A stretch of DNA of 64,000 bases from Enoplosus armatus (GCF_043641665.1 NC_092180.1:29753554-29817553), one strand, 5' to 3'; positions 26,441 through 37,700 are shown, counted from the stretch's first letter. The notes: generated by a model from the letters alone, not told the origin. Numbers and translations are program-made.

Positions 26441-29400
26441 TCACAAGGTCAAAACAACACCAGCCACACACTGTCATGGCTGGTGATTAGCATTCATTTG
26501 CAATTGTGTTTCTGGACACCTTATGAATGTAAGTCCAATATTTATCATCACTCTCCTATGAGCTTTCACCAACTCCTGGAAAAAAAACGATCTGGTTATT
26601 TAGGCACTAAATGCTCCGCAAAGTTCACCAGCTACTCGCTTAAGTTGGTGTGTTTGAGGATGTTTTTTTTTTTTGGGGGGGGTGATGATTATCATTGATT
26701 TCATCACTGTGAGCGAAACCTTTTAAATACTCAGTCATTTGATCCTTTGTTTATATTAATAAATGTGTATTAGAGCAGCTTTAGGCAATGTCTTAGCTCA
26801 TTAAGGTCCTTGATAATCTCTGTCTAAATGAGCCAACAGGGAACTTGCTGGGACACCATGAAAAAGATTTATCAAAAGCAATCAATCATATCTATTTGTT
26901 TATTTATTTATCCCTACGGTACCTTGTGTACAACTAATTTCATGGGACAAACTCAAAAAAATGTACACAAAAAAAAAAGCAATCAATCATGTAAACATGA
27001 AATCAATGCAGCATCATAAGCTGGAACAAAACTTTTAAACGTAAACTTTTTAGGCAGTTAAGTGAGTTTATTGAACCTACCTGTCGATCCTTTGTAAATG
27101 TAGGTATGACTTGGTTTTATTTGAATATTCATACTTCATTCATACATACTGTGTCAGGTCAGATATGTCATCTAAACACCATATGACCTCTTTTTACCTC
27201 AATCATGAGCAATAGGGGTGTGTATCTTTCCATATGTGTTTGTGTTTAACGGTCCACAATCTAATACAAAAACAATACAGATACATTTGTAATGACGATA
27301 TTCATATTATTTACCTCAGCTCCTGGATCAGTATCGTCCCTCTGACTATTTTCAACAAGGCTATAGGCTCAGCATTCAATACTACAGATCCAGTGTGTGT
27401 GTGTGTGTCTATACATACCTCTTTTAAGGTCCTGCGTCTGCTCGGGCAAAGAGTCAAATCTTCGCGCTCCGACACTCATCAGTTTCTCCACCCTCTCTGC
27501 AGCCATGTCTAACGGACTGGGAAGCTTCTCACACACCATCGCTACAGTGTGCGTTAAGGAAAACTACACACCAAATGCACAAATCCCCCCCCAAAGAAAC
27601 AAATCCAGGTTCTGTTCCAGACTTTTGGCTGATAACCGAGGAAGACGAAAGATACAGAGGACAGCCTGGGACAAAGGCAGCCACTGGCTGCAGATGGCGG
27701 AAAGGAGGACTTTGGGGTCGGAGTGACGAGAGTCCCTGGCCATCACCTTCACCCCAAGTGATGTCACCACCTTCTCCACCTTCTCCTTGTCTCTAGTCAC
27801 AAAAACAGAAAGACATATTCCGACCTGTACCAGCTCCATTCCAGCTATTTTGAGGTAAAATCATGACCACGCGGGATTCTAGTGTCTATTGCTAGTGGGT
27901 CACGTAATAGTGTTTTACGTGTTGTAGTGGCTTTTTCTCACCATATGGAGAGCCAACTGTCTTTTCCTACTGTACATTTTCCTACTGTTCAGTTCTGTTG
28001 TTCTGTAGTTCTTTCTGCCTCAGTGACATGACCATTCTCATAATAGTCCATGGGATAATACGCCGCTGCACTTTTGAGTTACCTTAGAAGACGATATAAT
28101 ATGCAGGGTGGTCAGGGTGGCATGTTGACGCGGATGTAGACCTCTATGCAGTCAGGCACAATGGCTGTTCGGGGAGGGCTACTTTCTGACAAGCATTAAT
28201 CATGATCGGTTCCTTTGTTTTGGACTCAAAGGTCAAGATTGAAAATGGTGTATTTGTTCATCACGAAAGTCTGCAAAAGACTCACAAGGATTGCAGTTTG
28301 AAATGCTGGTCATAAGGCAAAGTCACTTAAAAAAAAAAGCCTGGTTCTAATGTCACAGGTTTCTGTTTCTTTTTTCCTCTCTTTCCTTTCCTGTCACCTT
28401 TCCGTCTTGATGTCTTTCCTCATCTCGATGTATAATCTGCTATCTCCTGTCCTGGAAACTGATTTTTATTTCTTGATTTCTTTTACACACTATTTCTCAT
28501 ATGCCAACATCTATGCCATCGTCCTCATTATTACTATCACCATCATCCTCATCGTCTAGCACCCCATAATGTAACCTTCTTTAGCTATCTTACTCCTCCG
28601 TACATACCATCAAATACGAAAAAAGGACACGGTTGACAGTATATCTTCACGTTTAGACATCCCAATGCAACAGAGAATTCATTTATTAAGAAAGCAATAC
28701 TGCTTTTTGATTTTAAAACACTTTCACTCACCTCCTAGTGACAACTGCATCATATAAACTCCAAATGTTATCCAGCACAAGCTGCACAAACAGTTGCTTC
28801 TTTCCTTTGGCCTGCAGCAAAGAGGGAGACAAAGTGAACACATCAGAAGGAATGTAAGACACGAGGAGGGAAGCAAGAGTGTTCAGTCGATTACATTTCT
28901 CAGATTTCAAGGCCACACCAATGCACCACTTTATCCCTACAGAGATTACAGGGTCATTATTTGTATTTGTGTCGGGGGGGCGATGTCGAGCGATGAGCGG
29001 GTAGGACGCACTAACCGGTAGCTCCAGCAGATTTTAGTTTAAAATGCCATTTTGACAAAACCACACAAACTATAAATTAAGAAGTTGTACCAAGGGGGTA
29101 ATCGAAGCCTTTGGGGAAGCCAGGGGAAGGAGGAACCCATGGGCAAATGCTGAAAAAGAGCAACGCAAAGTTGGACTTGAACAACGAAGCAGGCCCAAAA
29201 GTTCAGCCTCAAGTTCAACCAAAGAGGGAGACGCCGGCGAGGCCGCTCGGAGAGGTGATAACAGCAACGTGCTGGGGGCTAGAGTGTCGCTCCACTCTGA
29301 GCTGACGCTCGTCAAGTCTGAGACCTCAGAGGTTGCCACTACATTGAGAGGCGAGATAGCATGCTGAAAGTTTTGGTTCTGCGAATGGTCTCGCAAAAGC

Positions 29401-32400
29401 AAACTTTGAAGGGGTTAGCAGATTCAGCTAGCGGCTCTTCAGATGCGCTGAAGTTAAAAAACTTTCTGGACAAGTTGAAACACTCGAAGAAAAAAGGACT
29501 AAACCTAGAGGGGCACTCGAAAAGACAGAACTTCAACTATGGTTTGGTACGTTTGCATCGTTTCGGCGGCTTCAGGACAAATATGGGCTGTCAAAGGACA
29601 GATATCTTTTCTATGTGAAAACCCATCTTCACAGTTTTGAGAGCGCAACACCTGACAAGCTGGACCAGCGTCTGAGAGACATGCAATTTAATTTACATAT
29701 GATATCTTACGAGACCCATGGGGCAGGTAGATATGAACTGTATAAGAAAGAAATGGGGATGGAATATAGCTGAGGATATCTTGGACAAGGGTCTGAAATA
29801 TGTTAAGATCTGTTCCCTTAATGCTAGGCTCCATCTGATACAGTTTCAAATTTTACACAGGTTGCATTACTCAGGTGAAGCTGCATAAAACCTTCCTAGA
29901 GATGTCACCAATTTGTGAGAAATGTGGCCAAGCGGAAGCAGATTGTACCGGCATGGTGGCGCAGCGGTTAGCACTGCTGCACGGGAGGTAGAGCGGGTTG
30001 GGGGTTCGATCCCCGGATCCCCAGCTCCCTAGACGCTACACGTCTTGGGTTATTCAGTAATGGACTGTAGGAAGTTATGACTGATTTCTGCTGCATTTCG
30101 GAAAACTTGCTTCAAACGGTCTGTTATTATCAGCCAGCCCAATGTTAGCATTAGCGTCAGCATCAATATCTAGTAGTGGTTTTGTTGTTTGCATGCAGTG
30201 TCCAGCGAGTCAAGAGCAAAGACAGACAGAGCAAAACCTGTGTTTAACAAGCAAGTGCATTTTATTGCTTATGAATTCAACTTTACATTTGTAAGGTGCT
30301 TTCAGATAGCGAGCTGCTGCTTATTCTGAACTAATGACAAAAAAAAAAAAAACACCAAACAGTGAGTGGAATAGATACTATTACTCAAGCTAAGTCACAG
30401 ACGCAATATAGTTCACACTAACAGCTGTGACATCCCCATGTTTGAGGCTTTTGTGAGGTGTTTTAGGATCATTTTCTGATTTACCACCAATGACACTATT
30501 CTTTTTACAGATTTTTCAAAAAGGAACAGATCAATTTGAACTGTTTTCACCCAGATTGTATTGTATTTCTTACACCAAACGGGATCACCTCAGAGTGTTG
30601 TGGGAAATGAGCCCTAAGACAGATTAAAGTGCTGGCTGAATGTGACATGTTGCTCCCCTCGCAACATGGATCAACAACCCTCTCTGTGTCTTAAGTCACA
30701 CCACCCAAGCAGGAGCTGTGAGAGTTCCAGCATTTGGTGAACCTTTCTTTGGCAGTTTAAAGAATATGTCGAATGCACAGGGCAGGAGAAAAGTTGCAAA
30801 CGCGTGAAAAGGAAGACGACGGTTACTCATATTTACATCACCTGAGCTCCTTTCATGATCTTCTTTGCTTTTGCATTGAGGTAGAAATCTCCCCACAGGG
30901 TTTTGAGCAGCACCTCTGCCTTAATACCCATTCTCTGGCTGTAGATGTGGGCGAACTGCTGGATGCTACAAAACACAAAATCAAACTCTTAGCCTTCGTA
31001 TGCAGGTTGCACTGACAATAGAAAAGCGTTACTTTATTGCAAACCGTGCTACAGTGTTTTTACAGATTTTAACAGGATCGGGGTAATCATGATTGTGTAG
31101 TCCGTCTGGATCTCACCCTCCTCCTCCTCCTCCTCCGCTACAGAGGCAGGTCTTGGTTTCGGAGGGGGAGAAGATTAGGCTGTCTGTGCTGGGACTTTGT
31201 TGGTTTATTTATAGCAGAGAGTGATCACAAGGACACAACTACCCTCAAAACTAGGTCTACATGTCCTCATCATTCACTGCCTAGTGTCTAGACCTGTCCC
31301 CACACTTCCGAGACAGGTCTGGCTCAACCCATCATCGTTCTGGGACGGCTTGTTTGTTTTTCTTTAAACCAATCGCAATCATTTTGGGGTGGCGCTGAGC
31401 CCAGACTGCAGGGACGGTGCCCTTGTAAAATAGTGTGTGGGGGGGGGGGGGGGGGCAGATGAGCCCTGCTATTAAAAATGGTTAAAGAAAACGGTGCATA
31501 AAATAGTGGGATAGTAAAAAGACGAACATAACCTGATGATCAGTGTCCTAGAGGTGACTTTGAAAAAAGTAACATGCTGTACAGTAACACCAGTACAGCA
31601 TGGAGACTTCCCGAATAAGTGACTGACAAAACTGTCAAGTACAAGTAATGAAAAGTTAGACAGAAGTATTTTTGCTTTGAAGGTCCTACAACAGGACAAA
31701 GGAACAAGGTCTTTTAAGGTTACAAACTGGCTGGAGTTTGTTCTGGTTGACAACACCATCTAGTGGACATTTGAAAATGCATTCAAGTGTGTTCTAAAAG
31801 GCGGTGAACGGAGTATACAGTGAAATTCATTTTGGATACTGATCAAGTTACTGTGTAGTTCCAGGGCCGTATCGACCAATTATGAAAATAAACCGGGGGC
31901 CCAAACACAGTGTAAGCATGATATCAAATGAAATAATCAAATTGTTAAACATTATGTTTCTGGTTAGTATCATTTAAAACGCTTTAAACTTCTAAACAAA
32001 CTTGGGTACGTGAGTGACTTGGCTGTAAATCCTTGTTTAGTAATAAGGAAGTGAGCGCAGTCGCAACAGTGGACAGTCAGGATAACGGCGAAGGAAGCCG
32101 TTACTTATCCACAACTGTCTTTTTGGGTGTATTTTCAGTATAGTAGAGTACTCTGGCACCTGGACGGACATTGTCGTCATTCAGTGTGTACCACTCTGAT
32201 GAAGGCTTCATGTGTCAGCCCATTGGATGCAAAGACATTTACCCAAAAGATCACATGGTGAGTATTACTTTTCCTGACTTTGTTCTTGAGAAATACAGAC
32301 AACATATTAAAAAAATTGGGGGGGGGGGTTCCCTTAAGTCTGCAGAGATATGATAATACTGTGTTGCTGTTCTAAATTTGTCAAAATGAATCATTTCAAG

Positions 32401-35400
32401 CAAACTGTTAAAGAGATATACTGACTTGTTGGTTTTACAACTTATATACAACAATATCGAACACATAAAATCCATATTATTGACCGCGAGACCATTGGGG
32501 GACAGCAGATGTGTGCATCAGACCGGAGGGGCACAAGGCTCAGACTGTTCTTTTGGACTGAGATCAACCGCCTGTCCAAGGTAAGGTCAACACATGAACA
32601 AAATGCTTCCAACCGGCCGTCACATTACATAAAAAGCAAGCTTTGCATGTTTGTATCTTTGAGCCACCATGCTTACCTTTGTTTTTGTTCATGTACTGCT
32701 TGACAGCTTCGCCTGTTTTATCTGATTTCAATCTCCGGGTCATACTGAAGTTTTGTTTAACTTACGCAAAAAAGTACTACTATACATATCTACTCACCAT
32801 TTGTTTTTTTACTTGTCCACACCTTCAGAACTGGTGATTGGCTGTCTTACTGCTAAAATGAGGGTATCAATAATCAGGAAAAGTAAAGTAATCCTTGTTT
32901 AGAGATAAATCTATGTCATTTGGCACTGTGTTGATATCATGAGTAAAACATCAGCAGCCTCCAACCCACTTAGAGCCTCACTGATCACTGATGTCTTCAA
33001 TGCAGCTCAAGGAGGGACCAGCCTCACCTGAAGCCCCATCCATCTATGGCACTGGCAAAGACCACATTTCCTTGGTCAGGAGAAAAGTAGAGGTGGGAGT
33101 CGTCAGCCTCCTCGAGCCCGGCGCTCCAGTCGTAAACCTGATCTCCGCTCAAAGTCTCGCTTTCTTTCTCCTCCTCCTTCTCTTTCCCTGCTCGCTCCTC
33201 CAGCACTTTGGATGTGAACAAAGTCCCCGTCACTGCATTCACCTACAAGGAAGGACACGCACGCCAGCGCTCAGTTACAGTGGTTTACAAAACGCTACAA
33301 CTCTCTTTCACGTCTTCTAGGAGTTAACAGAAAATACACAAATTGCTTTAAAAAAGTTTTCATATCACGCTGACTTCAGCTCTAAATTTTATTCTGACCT
33401 GCTTTATAATCAAACAAGACATGGAGATCTCACTACAATATGGGGCCTTTAATAATTCAAGGCAGCTGAACACAAAAAGTACAATTTCACTGAAGGTTAC
33501 TTTGTGGCTGAAAGCATTGCAGTGGACTTGTAGTAAAACAAACTGTTGAGGCCTGTGTCAGCTGAGAGCCGGGCCCCTCACCTGTTCCAGGATCTTCTGC
33601 AGGTGGGTGTAAGCTTCCTGAGGGGTGAGCTTCAGCTCCATGATGAGTCGGTCTATCTTATTGATGACCAGAACAGGCCTGATGTTCTCCAGCCACGCCT
33701 GACGCAGCACGACCTGGGTCTACACACAATACACACATGCAAAAAAACAAACAAAAAAAAAAACATTTTATATCACATTTTACATCTCTCCACTACGACA
33801 GTGTATTAGGGTCAACAAAATTATGGAGCCGGAGGAGTGGGGTAAATTTACCAGACCCTAACCTTAACCAAAAGTCTGAGACCACATTGAAAATCTTTTC
33901 AGGTGAACCTGGAAATAATCACAAAGTTTGAGGATTCAGAAACATTTAAAAACACAAGAAGGTATGACATGTAAAAAAATATTTTGATTCTGCACTATTT
34001 TTAAACTTAAGCACATACCGACTTGCATCGAAGCATGCGCTCAGATGACACTCAGGTGGATCTGATCTCCTCATCGGAGGCTTGCAGCCGGTGTTCGCCT
34101 GTTTCCAGCACATCATTGCTGACTAAGCAGCATTGTGATAGTGGGAAACGTGGCATCAGATCTTGGTCAAACTGTTATTGTGAGCAAGGAGGGGCCTTCT
34201 CAGAGTCAAACCATGGCTGGACTAAAGGTTTTTAAGGGGGCAGTGCATGGAACGGGATCAGCTGTATCCGAAGCAGTGTAACAACCGCTGCCAAGGAGCA
34301 GATCCTGAGATGGCCTGGATTGCGGGTCTTTGACTCCTCCTCATTACTCATTGTGCAGGATTTCATTATCGAAGTTACTGTAAAAAAAAAAAAAACAAAA
34401 AAAAAACACCTGCCCACTCAGATTGTCGTGGGCACACCAGGCTCTCCCTCACCCGATGTTGAAACTGTGGAGTGCACGGTGGCGCCCCGAGCAGGGCCCG
34501 AGCGGGGCCCATTTGGACTGTGGGCCCCTCCCACCTTGCGGGCGCTGCGGGGATATACTTTACGGTGGTGGTTACCAGTTTGAGTCGAGCACAGAAGCTG
34601 TATTATGTGTAGCTCTGGTTGTGTCTGCGTTTTTCTCGCAGTTGGTTTATAAAACAACACACAGCAGATTGTGAGTTGGAGTTTGCCCAGTAAACACACC
34701 AAAGTGAAGCGATGTGGTTCCTTTTACTCACCTTTTTCTTAGAGATATAGTATATATAGTATTTCTTTTTTAATTTTTGGTCCTATGAAAGTAAGGGGGG
34801 GGGGCTATGCACAAAGAGGGCTAAAGTTCCTACACTGCTCATCTGAAGTTTATGTAAACAGCCACTGTTTCTATTCAAATACCAATACTTAAAGTATGCT
34901 CATGGGAAAGAATGCAGCTCTCGAGATGTCTCTTCTTTATGAACAACGAGCTTCCGGAATGTGATATGAAGTCAACAGTGGCATTCACCTGTGGACACAC
35001 TCCCTCCACAGCATCAAGGACTACAATGGCGCCGTCACACAGTCTGACAGCGGTGGAAACCTCCGAGGAGAAGTCGACGTGACCGGGAGAGTCGATCAGA
35101 TTTAGCAAGTACTCGTGATCTCCTGTGGAGACAAAGAGCACACAAACACTATTTAGGGTCTTCTCCTCAACCCCCCCCCCCCCCCCCCCCCCCCCGTCAA
35201 CCAAGGATCATACTAAGTGCTCCTATATATAGTGTATACAGTATGCAATGCAACAATTGAATATGCTTTTTGTGTTTGTTTATGGTGTATTTTTCTCATT
35301 CCTGTGGATAGCTGGACAAATGAAGGTGACTTGCCAGTCACAGCCTGACATCCCACTGAAGATATAATAACTTGATAGCAAAAGATTTTCAGCTGTCAAA

Positions 35401-37144
35401 GACAAGAACAATATATTTCAGGATCTGTACGCAAAAGCAAGGGCCCTCATGCAAGATCCCTCATTTCTCTATCTGCTCTACATTCATACTGGGAGAAATG
35501 CAACCTTAAAAAGTAAGACCACTTGCTTACTTTTTTTTTTACTGTAAATTCTGATTTCTTGTTGTTACTGTGTTACCGTGAACACTATTACCCTCTGCAC
35601 CAAAAACAACTGGATAAACAAACATCTGGTTCTCTCTCTTCTGTCAAATAGAATTTTAAAATGACAAAGGCAGACTGGGATAAAGCCAAATAGAGCAAAA
35701 ACTGCAAATTATAGCAAACCATCTGAGAATTAGTCCTGTAATGTACATGAACACCATAGAGTGGTTGCATTTAACAGTGCGAAATATTTTGAAGTGTGGA
35801 TTGCACTTCAGGGCTAACCAAAGTGGCCTTACCATGTCTGTAATGCAGAGAGATGGCACTGGACTTCATGGTGATTCCTCTGATCTGTTCATCCTCCCTG
35901 CTGTCCAGATACCTCAGCTGGCAGTTCAACACATCGCAAATAAGCACAAACAATGACAAAACAAGTCAAAATGGAATCCGGCCGACGACATGTACAAGTC
36001 GTAGAGCACGAAAGAAGGTGTGCAGGCCTGTAGCAAATAAAGTCACTCACCTTCCCAGCCAGTCGGCTTGATATGATACCGTTGCTCGCCACTAAGCAGT
36101 CGGCCAGAGTAGTTTTGCCTGCAAAGACGCAGATGGTTCCAAGTGATTTCACGGCCTCACAGCATGCAGCACACACTTCTGCATCCACTGAACATTTTGA
36201 CTGACACCAAAACCTTTGTCCCAACTAGAAAGGCCTTTCATCAATCTTCAAATGTGAAAACTTGCTGCTTTTGGACTATTGGTCGAACAAATAAGCAGCA
36301 GACGTCACACTGGACAATGGAAAACGGCCATGTCTGTCTAATTTTATATACTAAACAATGAAGAAATTACTGGAAAAAAAAAAAATATATATATATAAAT
36401 TGATGAATTGATAATAAAATGAATCATTAGCCCCAGTTTGTCCCATGCCCTAGATAAGCTCTCAAAATAATAACATAATAACCCAAATTCTGGTGGAGAT
36501 ATCACACAGTTCCAATGTCTAAATGAATGTAAAACTAATACAATTATTATTATTATTTTATTTATTTACAAAAATCTGTCACAGTTAAAAAGTTGAATAA
36601 TTAAGAACATACATATACTGTGATTAGTGCTGAGCAGCAGAGTTGATCGGTGGTCACTCTCAAATTACATTTATCTACATTTCAAACGTATCTAAATAAT
36701 AAGGCATAAATATTTTGGTTTTTGTCATACAGTGTATGTCAAGCAATAGCTATAAGTCCATAGCAAACAATATTTTTGAATGTATAACAAACGGTGCAAT
36801 ATATAATATATAATTCCTTTACCTTTCTTTTTTTTTGTTTGATTGTTTTTTTTGTTTTTCTTTATGACGTGCCGAATTTAAAAGTGTATAATCACGAATC
36901 AGGATTTTAATGTATTCATGTTGTATGCCATCAGGACTTCTGCCGACAAAACAAGAACATATTAAATCGACTAAAGTTCAAATGGAATTTGGCTTACCAT
37001 AATCTGTACAGTAAAGAACTGCGCATGGCATGTTGTCAACTCACCGTGGTCAACGTGTGCCAGAATACACAGGTTTCTGATGTTGGCGGGGTTTCTCTGC
37101 AGCGTAATGATCTTATCCAAGCTGGTGAGTCCCATGGCGAGCAC
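15701..37144 (-). CDS. efl1: efl1 gene, 5' half (coding exons 2-15, residues 1-586)
   Basis: Elongation factor-like GTPase 1 (EFTUD1) is a cytoplasmic EF-2-like GTPase. With SBDS it evicts eIF6 from late pre-60S ribosomal subunits. Fourteen coding exons with GT-AG borders join in frame to give 586 residues plus one base. All five G motifs are present: AHVDHGKT (26-33), RGIT with T69, DSPGH (92-96), NKID (146-149) and SAID (236-239). The acidic/charged insert before domain II typical of EFL1, not of EF-2, is encoded by exons 13-14. The known vertebrate protein is about 1,100 residues, so roughly the C-terminal half (rest of domain II and domains III-V) must lie at coordinates below 1. I saw no match to it in 1-15,700. 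The start ATG is at 37,135-37,133, 9 bases into exon 2. All key G-domain residues look intact, so the gene appears functional. Confidence 0.96.
16166..16335 (-). CDS. efl1: efl1 exon 14 (residues 485-541, domain II start)
   Basis: Acceptor CCTGTCAG, donor AGCATG|GTAATG. An acidic run ([12 protein letters not shown]) leads into [20 protein letters not shown] and LGPKYDP, the domain II beta-barrel signature shared with EF-2. 56 whole codons after the split first one. Confidence 0.95.
16842..16999 (-). CDS. efl1: efl1 exon 13 (residues 432-484, charged insert)
   Basis: Acceptor TTTATTTAG, donor ACAG|GTAAGC. It reads [20 protein letters not shown] then [20 protein letters not shown]. The [13 protein letters not shown] helix is highly characteristic of EFL1. 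The Ser/Gly-rich tail is likely disordered. Confidence 0.96.
17110..18055 (-). mobile_element. Tc1-like transposon relic (DDE part)
   Basis: Minus-strand pieces read WTDESRTVW (second half of the catalytic triad region), [40 protein letters not shown] and [15 protein letters not shown]. These are successive Tc1 transposase blocks. They are separated by stops and frame changes, so the copy is dead. Ends are not firmly placed. Confidence 0.85.
18916..19425 (-). other. unassigned 169-aa open frame
   Basis: An open frame on the efl1 strand, inside the exon 12-13 intron and free of simple repeats. It begins [20 protein letters not shown] and contains [20 protein letters not shown]. No domain is recognised. 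It may be chance or an old transposon remnant. Confidence 0.15.
20193..20259. repeat. (GT)33 microsatellite
   Basis: Uninterrupted GT run of 67 bases in the efl1 12-13 intron. Confidence 0.98.
23294..23437. repeat. 72-bp tandem duplication, two copies
   Basis: 23,294-23,363 and 23,366-23,435 are identical; the period is 72 bases. It lies in the efl1 intron about 190 bases beyond the exon 12 donor. Near-perfect identity suggests a recent origin. Confidence 0.95.
23625..23724 (-). CDS. efl1: efl1 exon 12 (residues 399-431)
   Basis: Acceptor TTTTCCAG, donor ACAGAG|GTAAGT followed at once by a GT-rich run. It reads [20 protein letters not shown], then [13 protein letters not shown]. The VSKMF-VD-KALPQN pattern is the family's return to beta-barrel domain II. 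Confidence 0.93.
26401..26437. repeat. CA microsatellite
   Basis: Uninterrupted run of about 37 bases in the efl1 11-12 intron. Confidence 0.97.
27419..27541 (-). CDS. efl1: efl1 exon 11 (residues 358-398)
   Basis: Acceptor CACTGTAG, donor AGAG|GTATGT. It reads [20 protein letters not shown], then [23 protein letters not shown] tract (sense strand) lies 10-25 bases beyond the donor. Confidence 0.92.
27656..27792 (-). CDS. efl1: efl1 exon 10 (residues 312-357)
   Basis: Acceptor TGACTAG. It reads [20 protein letters not shown] then [20 protein letters not shown] and SQAVL. The donor CTCT|GTATCT is weak, with T at -1 and C at +5/+6 region, but is the only one that keeps the frame into exon 11. 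Confidence 0.92.
28732..28811 (-). CDS. efl1: efl1 exon 9 (residues 286-311)
   Basis: Acceptor TGCTGCAG, donor AGGAG|GTGAGT. It reads [20 protein letters not shown] and DAVVTR, the segment after the GTPase core, and ends in phase 2, matching exon 10. Confidence 0.94.
29111..29945 (+). mobile_element. L1/Tx1-type LINE, internally deleted
   Basis: The first part (to about 29,540) resembles L1-type ORF1: [15 protein letters not shown], then a coiled-coil region and [10 protein letters not shown]. It runs directly into the far C-terminus of ORF2: [40 protein letters not shown] and a zinc-knuckle-like end ([10 protein letters not shown]). Most of ORF2, including the RT, is missing. Many stops; dead. 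Confidence 0.65.
29951..30080 (+). mobile_element. tRNA-derived SINE
   Basis: GGCATGGTGGCGCAGCGGTT then AGCACTGCTGC carries an A box, and GGTTCGATCCC (30,003-30,013) a B box, both of pol III type. The spacing and following sequence are SINE-like rather than a folded tRNA. Confidence 0.65.
30842..30965 (-). CDS. efl1: efl1 exon 8 (residues 244-285)
   Basis: No long open frame covers it; found by reading the minus strand. Acceptor TTTTGTAG, donor GCTCAG|GTGATG. It reads [20 protein letters not shown], then [21 protein letters not shown], the expected continuation of the GTPase domain. Phase fits both neighbours. Confidence 0.92.
31439..31455. repeat. G17 homopolymer
   Basis: Seventeen consecutive G in the efl1 7-8 intron. 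Confidence 0.95.
33028..33242 (-). CDS. efl1: efl1 exon 7 (residues 173-243, acidic insert and G5)
   Basis: Acceptor CTTGTAG, donor TTCAG|GTGAGG. It begins [20 protein letters not shown], passes through a Glu/Lys-rich stretch, then [20 protein letters not shown], and ends with the G5 region SAIDGWGF. The insert between G4 and G5 is an EFL1 hallmark absent from EF-2. Confidence 0.96.
33582..33719 (-). CDS. efl1: efl1 exon 6 (residues 127-172, G4 NKID)
   Basis: Acceptor GTGTAG, donor GAACAG|GTGAGG. It starts [20 protein letters not shown] and continues NKIDRL; NKID (146-149) gives guanine specificity. 46 whole codons, phase 0 at both ends. The first residues (VLRQA) follow directly on VCPQ of exon 5. 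Confidence 0.95.
34989..35122 (-). CDS. efl1: efl1 exon 5 (residues 82-126, G3 DSPGH)
   Basis: Acceptor TCTCCACAG, donor CCACAG|GTGAAT. It contains [20 protein letters not shown], the switch II/G3 motif of translational GTPases, and ends VEGVCPQ. A 25-base C tract (G on the transcribed-sense strand) starts 49 bases upstream of the acceptor. Confidence 0.96.
35171..35195. repeat. C25 homopolymer
   Basis: Twenty-five consecutive C, reading as G on the efl1 sense strand. It starts 49 bases upstream of exon 5. Confidence 0.98.
35833..35917 (-). CDS. efl1: efl1 exon 4 (residues 54-81, switch I)
   Basis: Acceptor CTGCCAG, donor CATG|GTAAGG. It reads [20 protein letters not shown] and continues to LHYRH. 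RGIT contains the switch I threonine (T69). The next-best acceptor six bases further in would drop L-R, which the family conserves, so the earlier AG was chosen. Confidence 0.94.
36051..36118 (-). CDS. efl1: efl1 exon 3 (residues 31-53, P-loop GKTT)
   Basis: Acceptor TTTGCAG, donor AAG|GTGAGT. It completes Gly31 and reads [14 protein letters not shown] then [10 protein letters not shown]32 and T33 are the P-loop lysine and Mg2+-coordinating residue. Length is 68 bases, ending on a whole codon. Confidence 0.95.
37045..37144 (-). CDS. efl1: efl1 exon 2 (start codon, residues 1-30)
   Basis: Acceptor TAG at 37,147-37,145. Nine untranslated bases precede ATG at 37,135-37,133. It codes [15 protein letters not shown] and runs to LAHVDH, the first part of the P-loop, and ends in phase 1 (CAC G|GTGAG). 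N-terminus and intron position inside the P-loop agree with vertebrate EFL1. Confidence 0.95.
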
Positions 37145-37655
37145 CTAAAACAAACGACAACACTGAACGTCCAGGTGGTAGCCGCTGATCTGTTCCTCAT
37201 CACACAGTACGGGCAAAGCGACGCGGCGACAGCGCAGCGGCACAACGCACGTCAAGTTACAGTGCATGAAGGTATGTCACAGTGCAGGTGCTTGCTGGCT
37301 AACGTTTTAGCTAGCGTCGGCAGCGCGGTCCGCATGGACAATAAAGTTTGAACAGTGAGCGGTTTCAATACGTGGACTTTCGTAGCTAACGTTAGCGTAA
37401 CAATGAACACAAAGTAGAGTGGACATGAGGTGCCGACACTGATATGTCTGCGAATTCTAACAGGTGATATGAGCTAACACTGTGGCTAGCCTGACCCTGA
37501 CCTCTTCCAGAGATACGAAGAAGACTGAACCTGGCCTCTGCGTTGCCCATACAACACCCACTATCACGTGCTCACGCGGCCGTGTCGACCTAAATACGAC
37601 GCTATTGTGAGAATAATAAGCATATTTTAGCGACATGTGGATACTCTCAACTCAC

Positions 37656-37700
37656 GTTGTTTTCCCGGAAGTCGTTGAGGCACGTTAACCACACCCATTC
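37656..37700 (-). promoter_or_regulatory. efl1: efl1 probable 5' non-coding exon 1 and promoter with ETS-type site
   Basis: On the minus strand a strong donor (AAC|GTGAGT) starts at 37,655, and exon 2 opens with an acceptor at 37,145-37,147, so a non-coding first exon ending at 37,656 fits. Just upstream of the donor is ACTTCCGG, an ETS/GABP-type element common at TSSs of housekeeping genes. No TATA box is visible. The upper end of the exon is not determinable from sequence. A CACGTG E-box lies at 37,565-37,570 inside the inferred intron 1. This is inference from splice motifs only. Confidence 0.45.

Noticed and set aside
36989..37351. 120-codon plus-strand open frame over the efl1 start
   Set aside because: Shadow of efl1 exon 2 and its CpG-rich surroundings.
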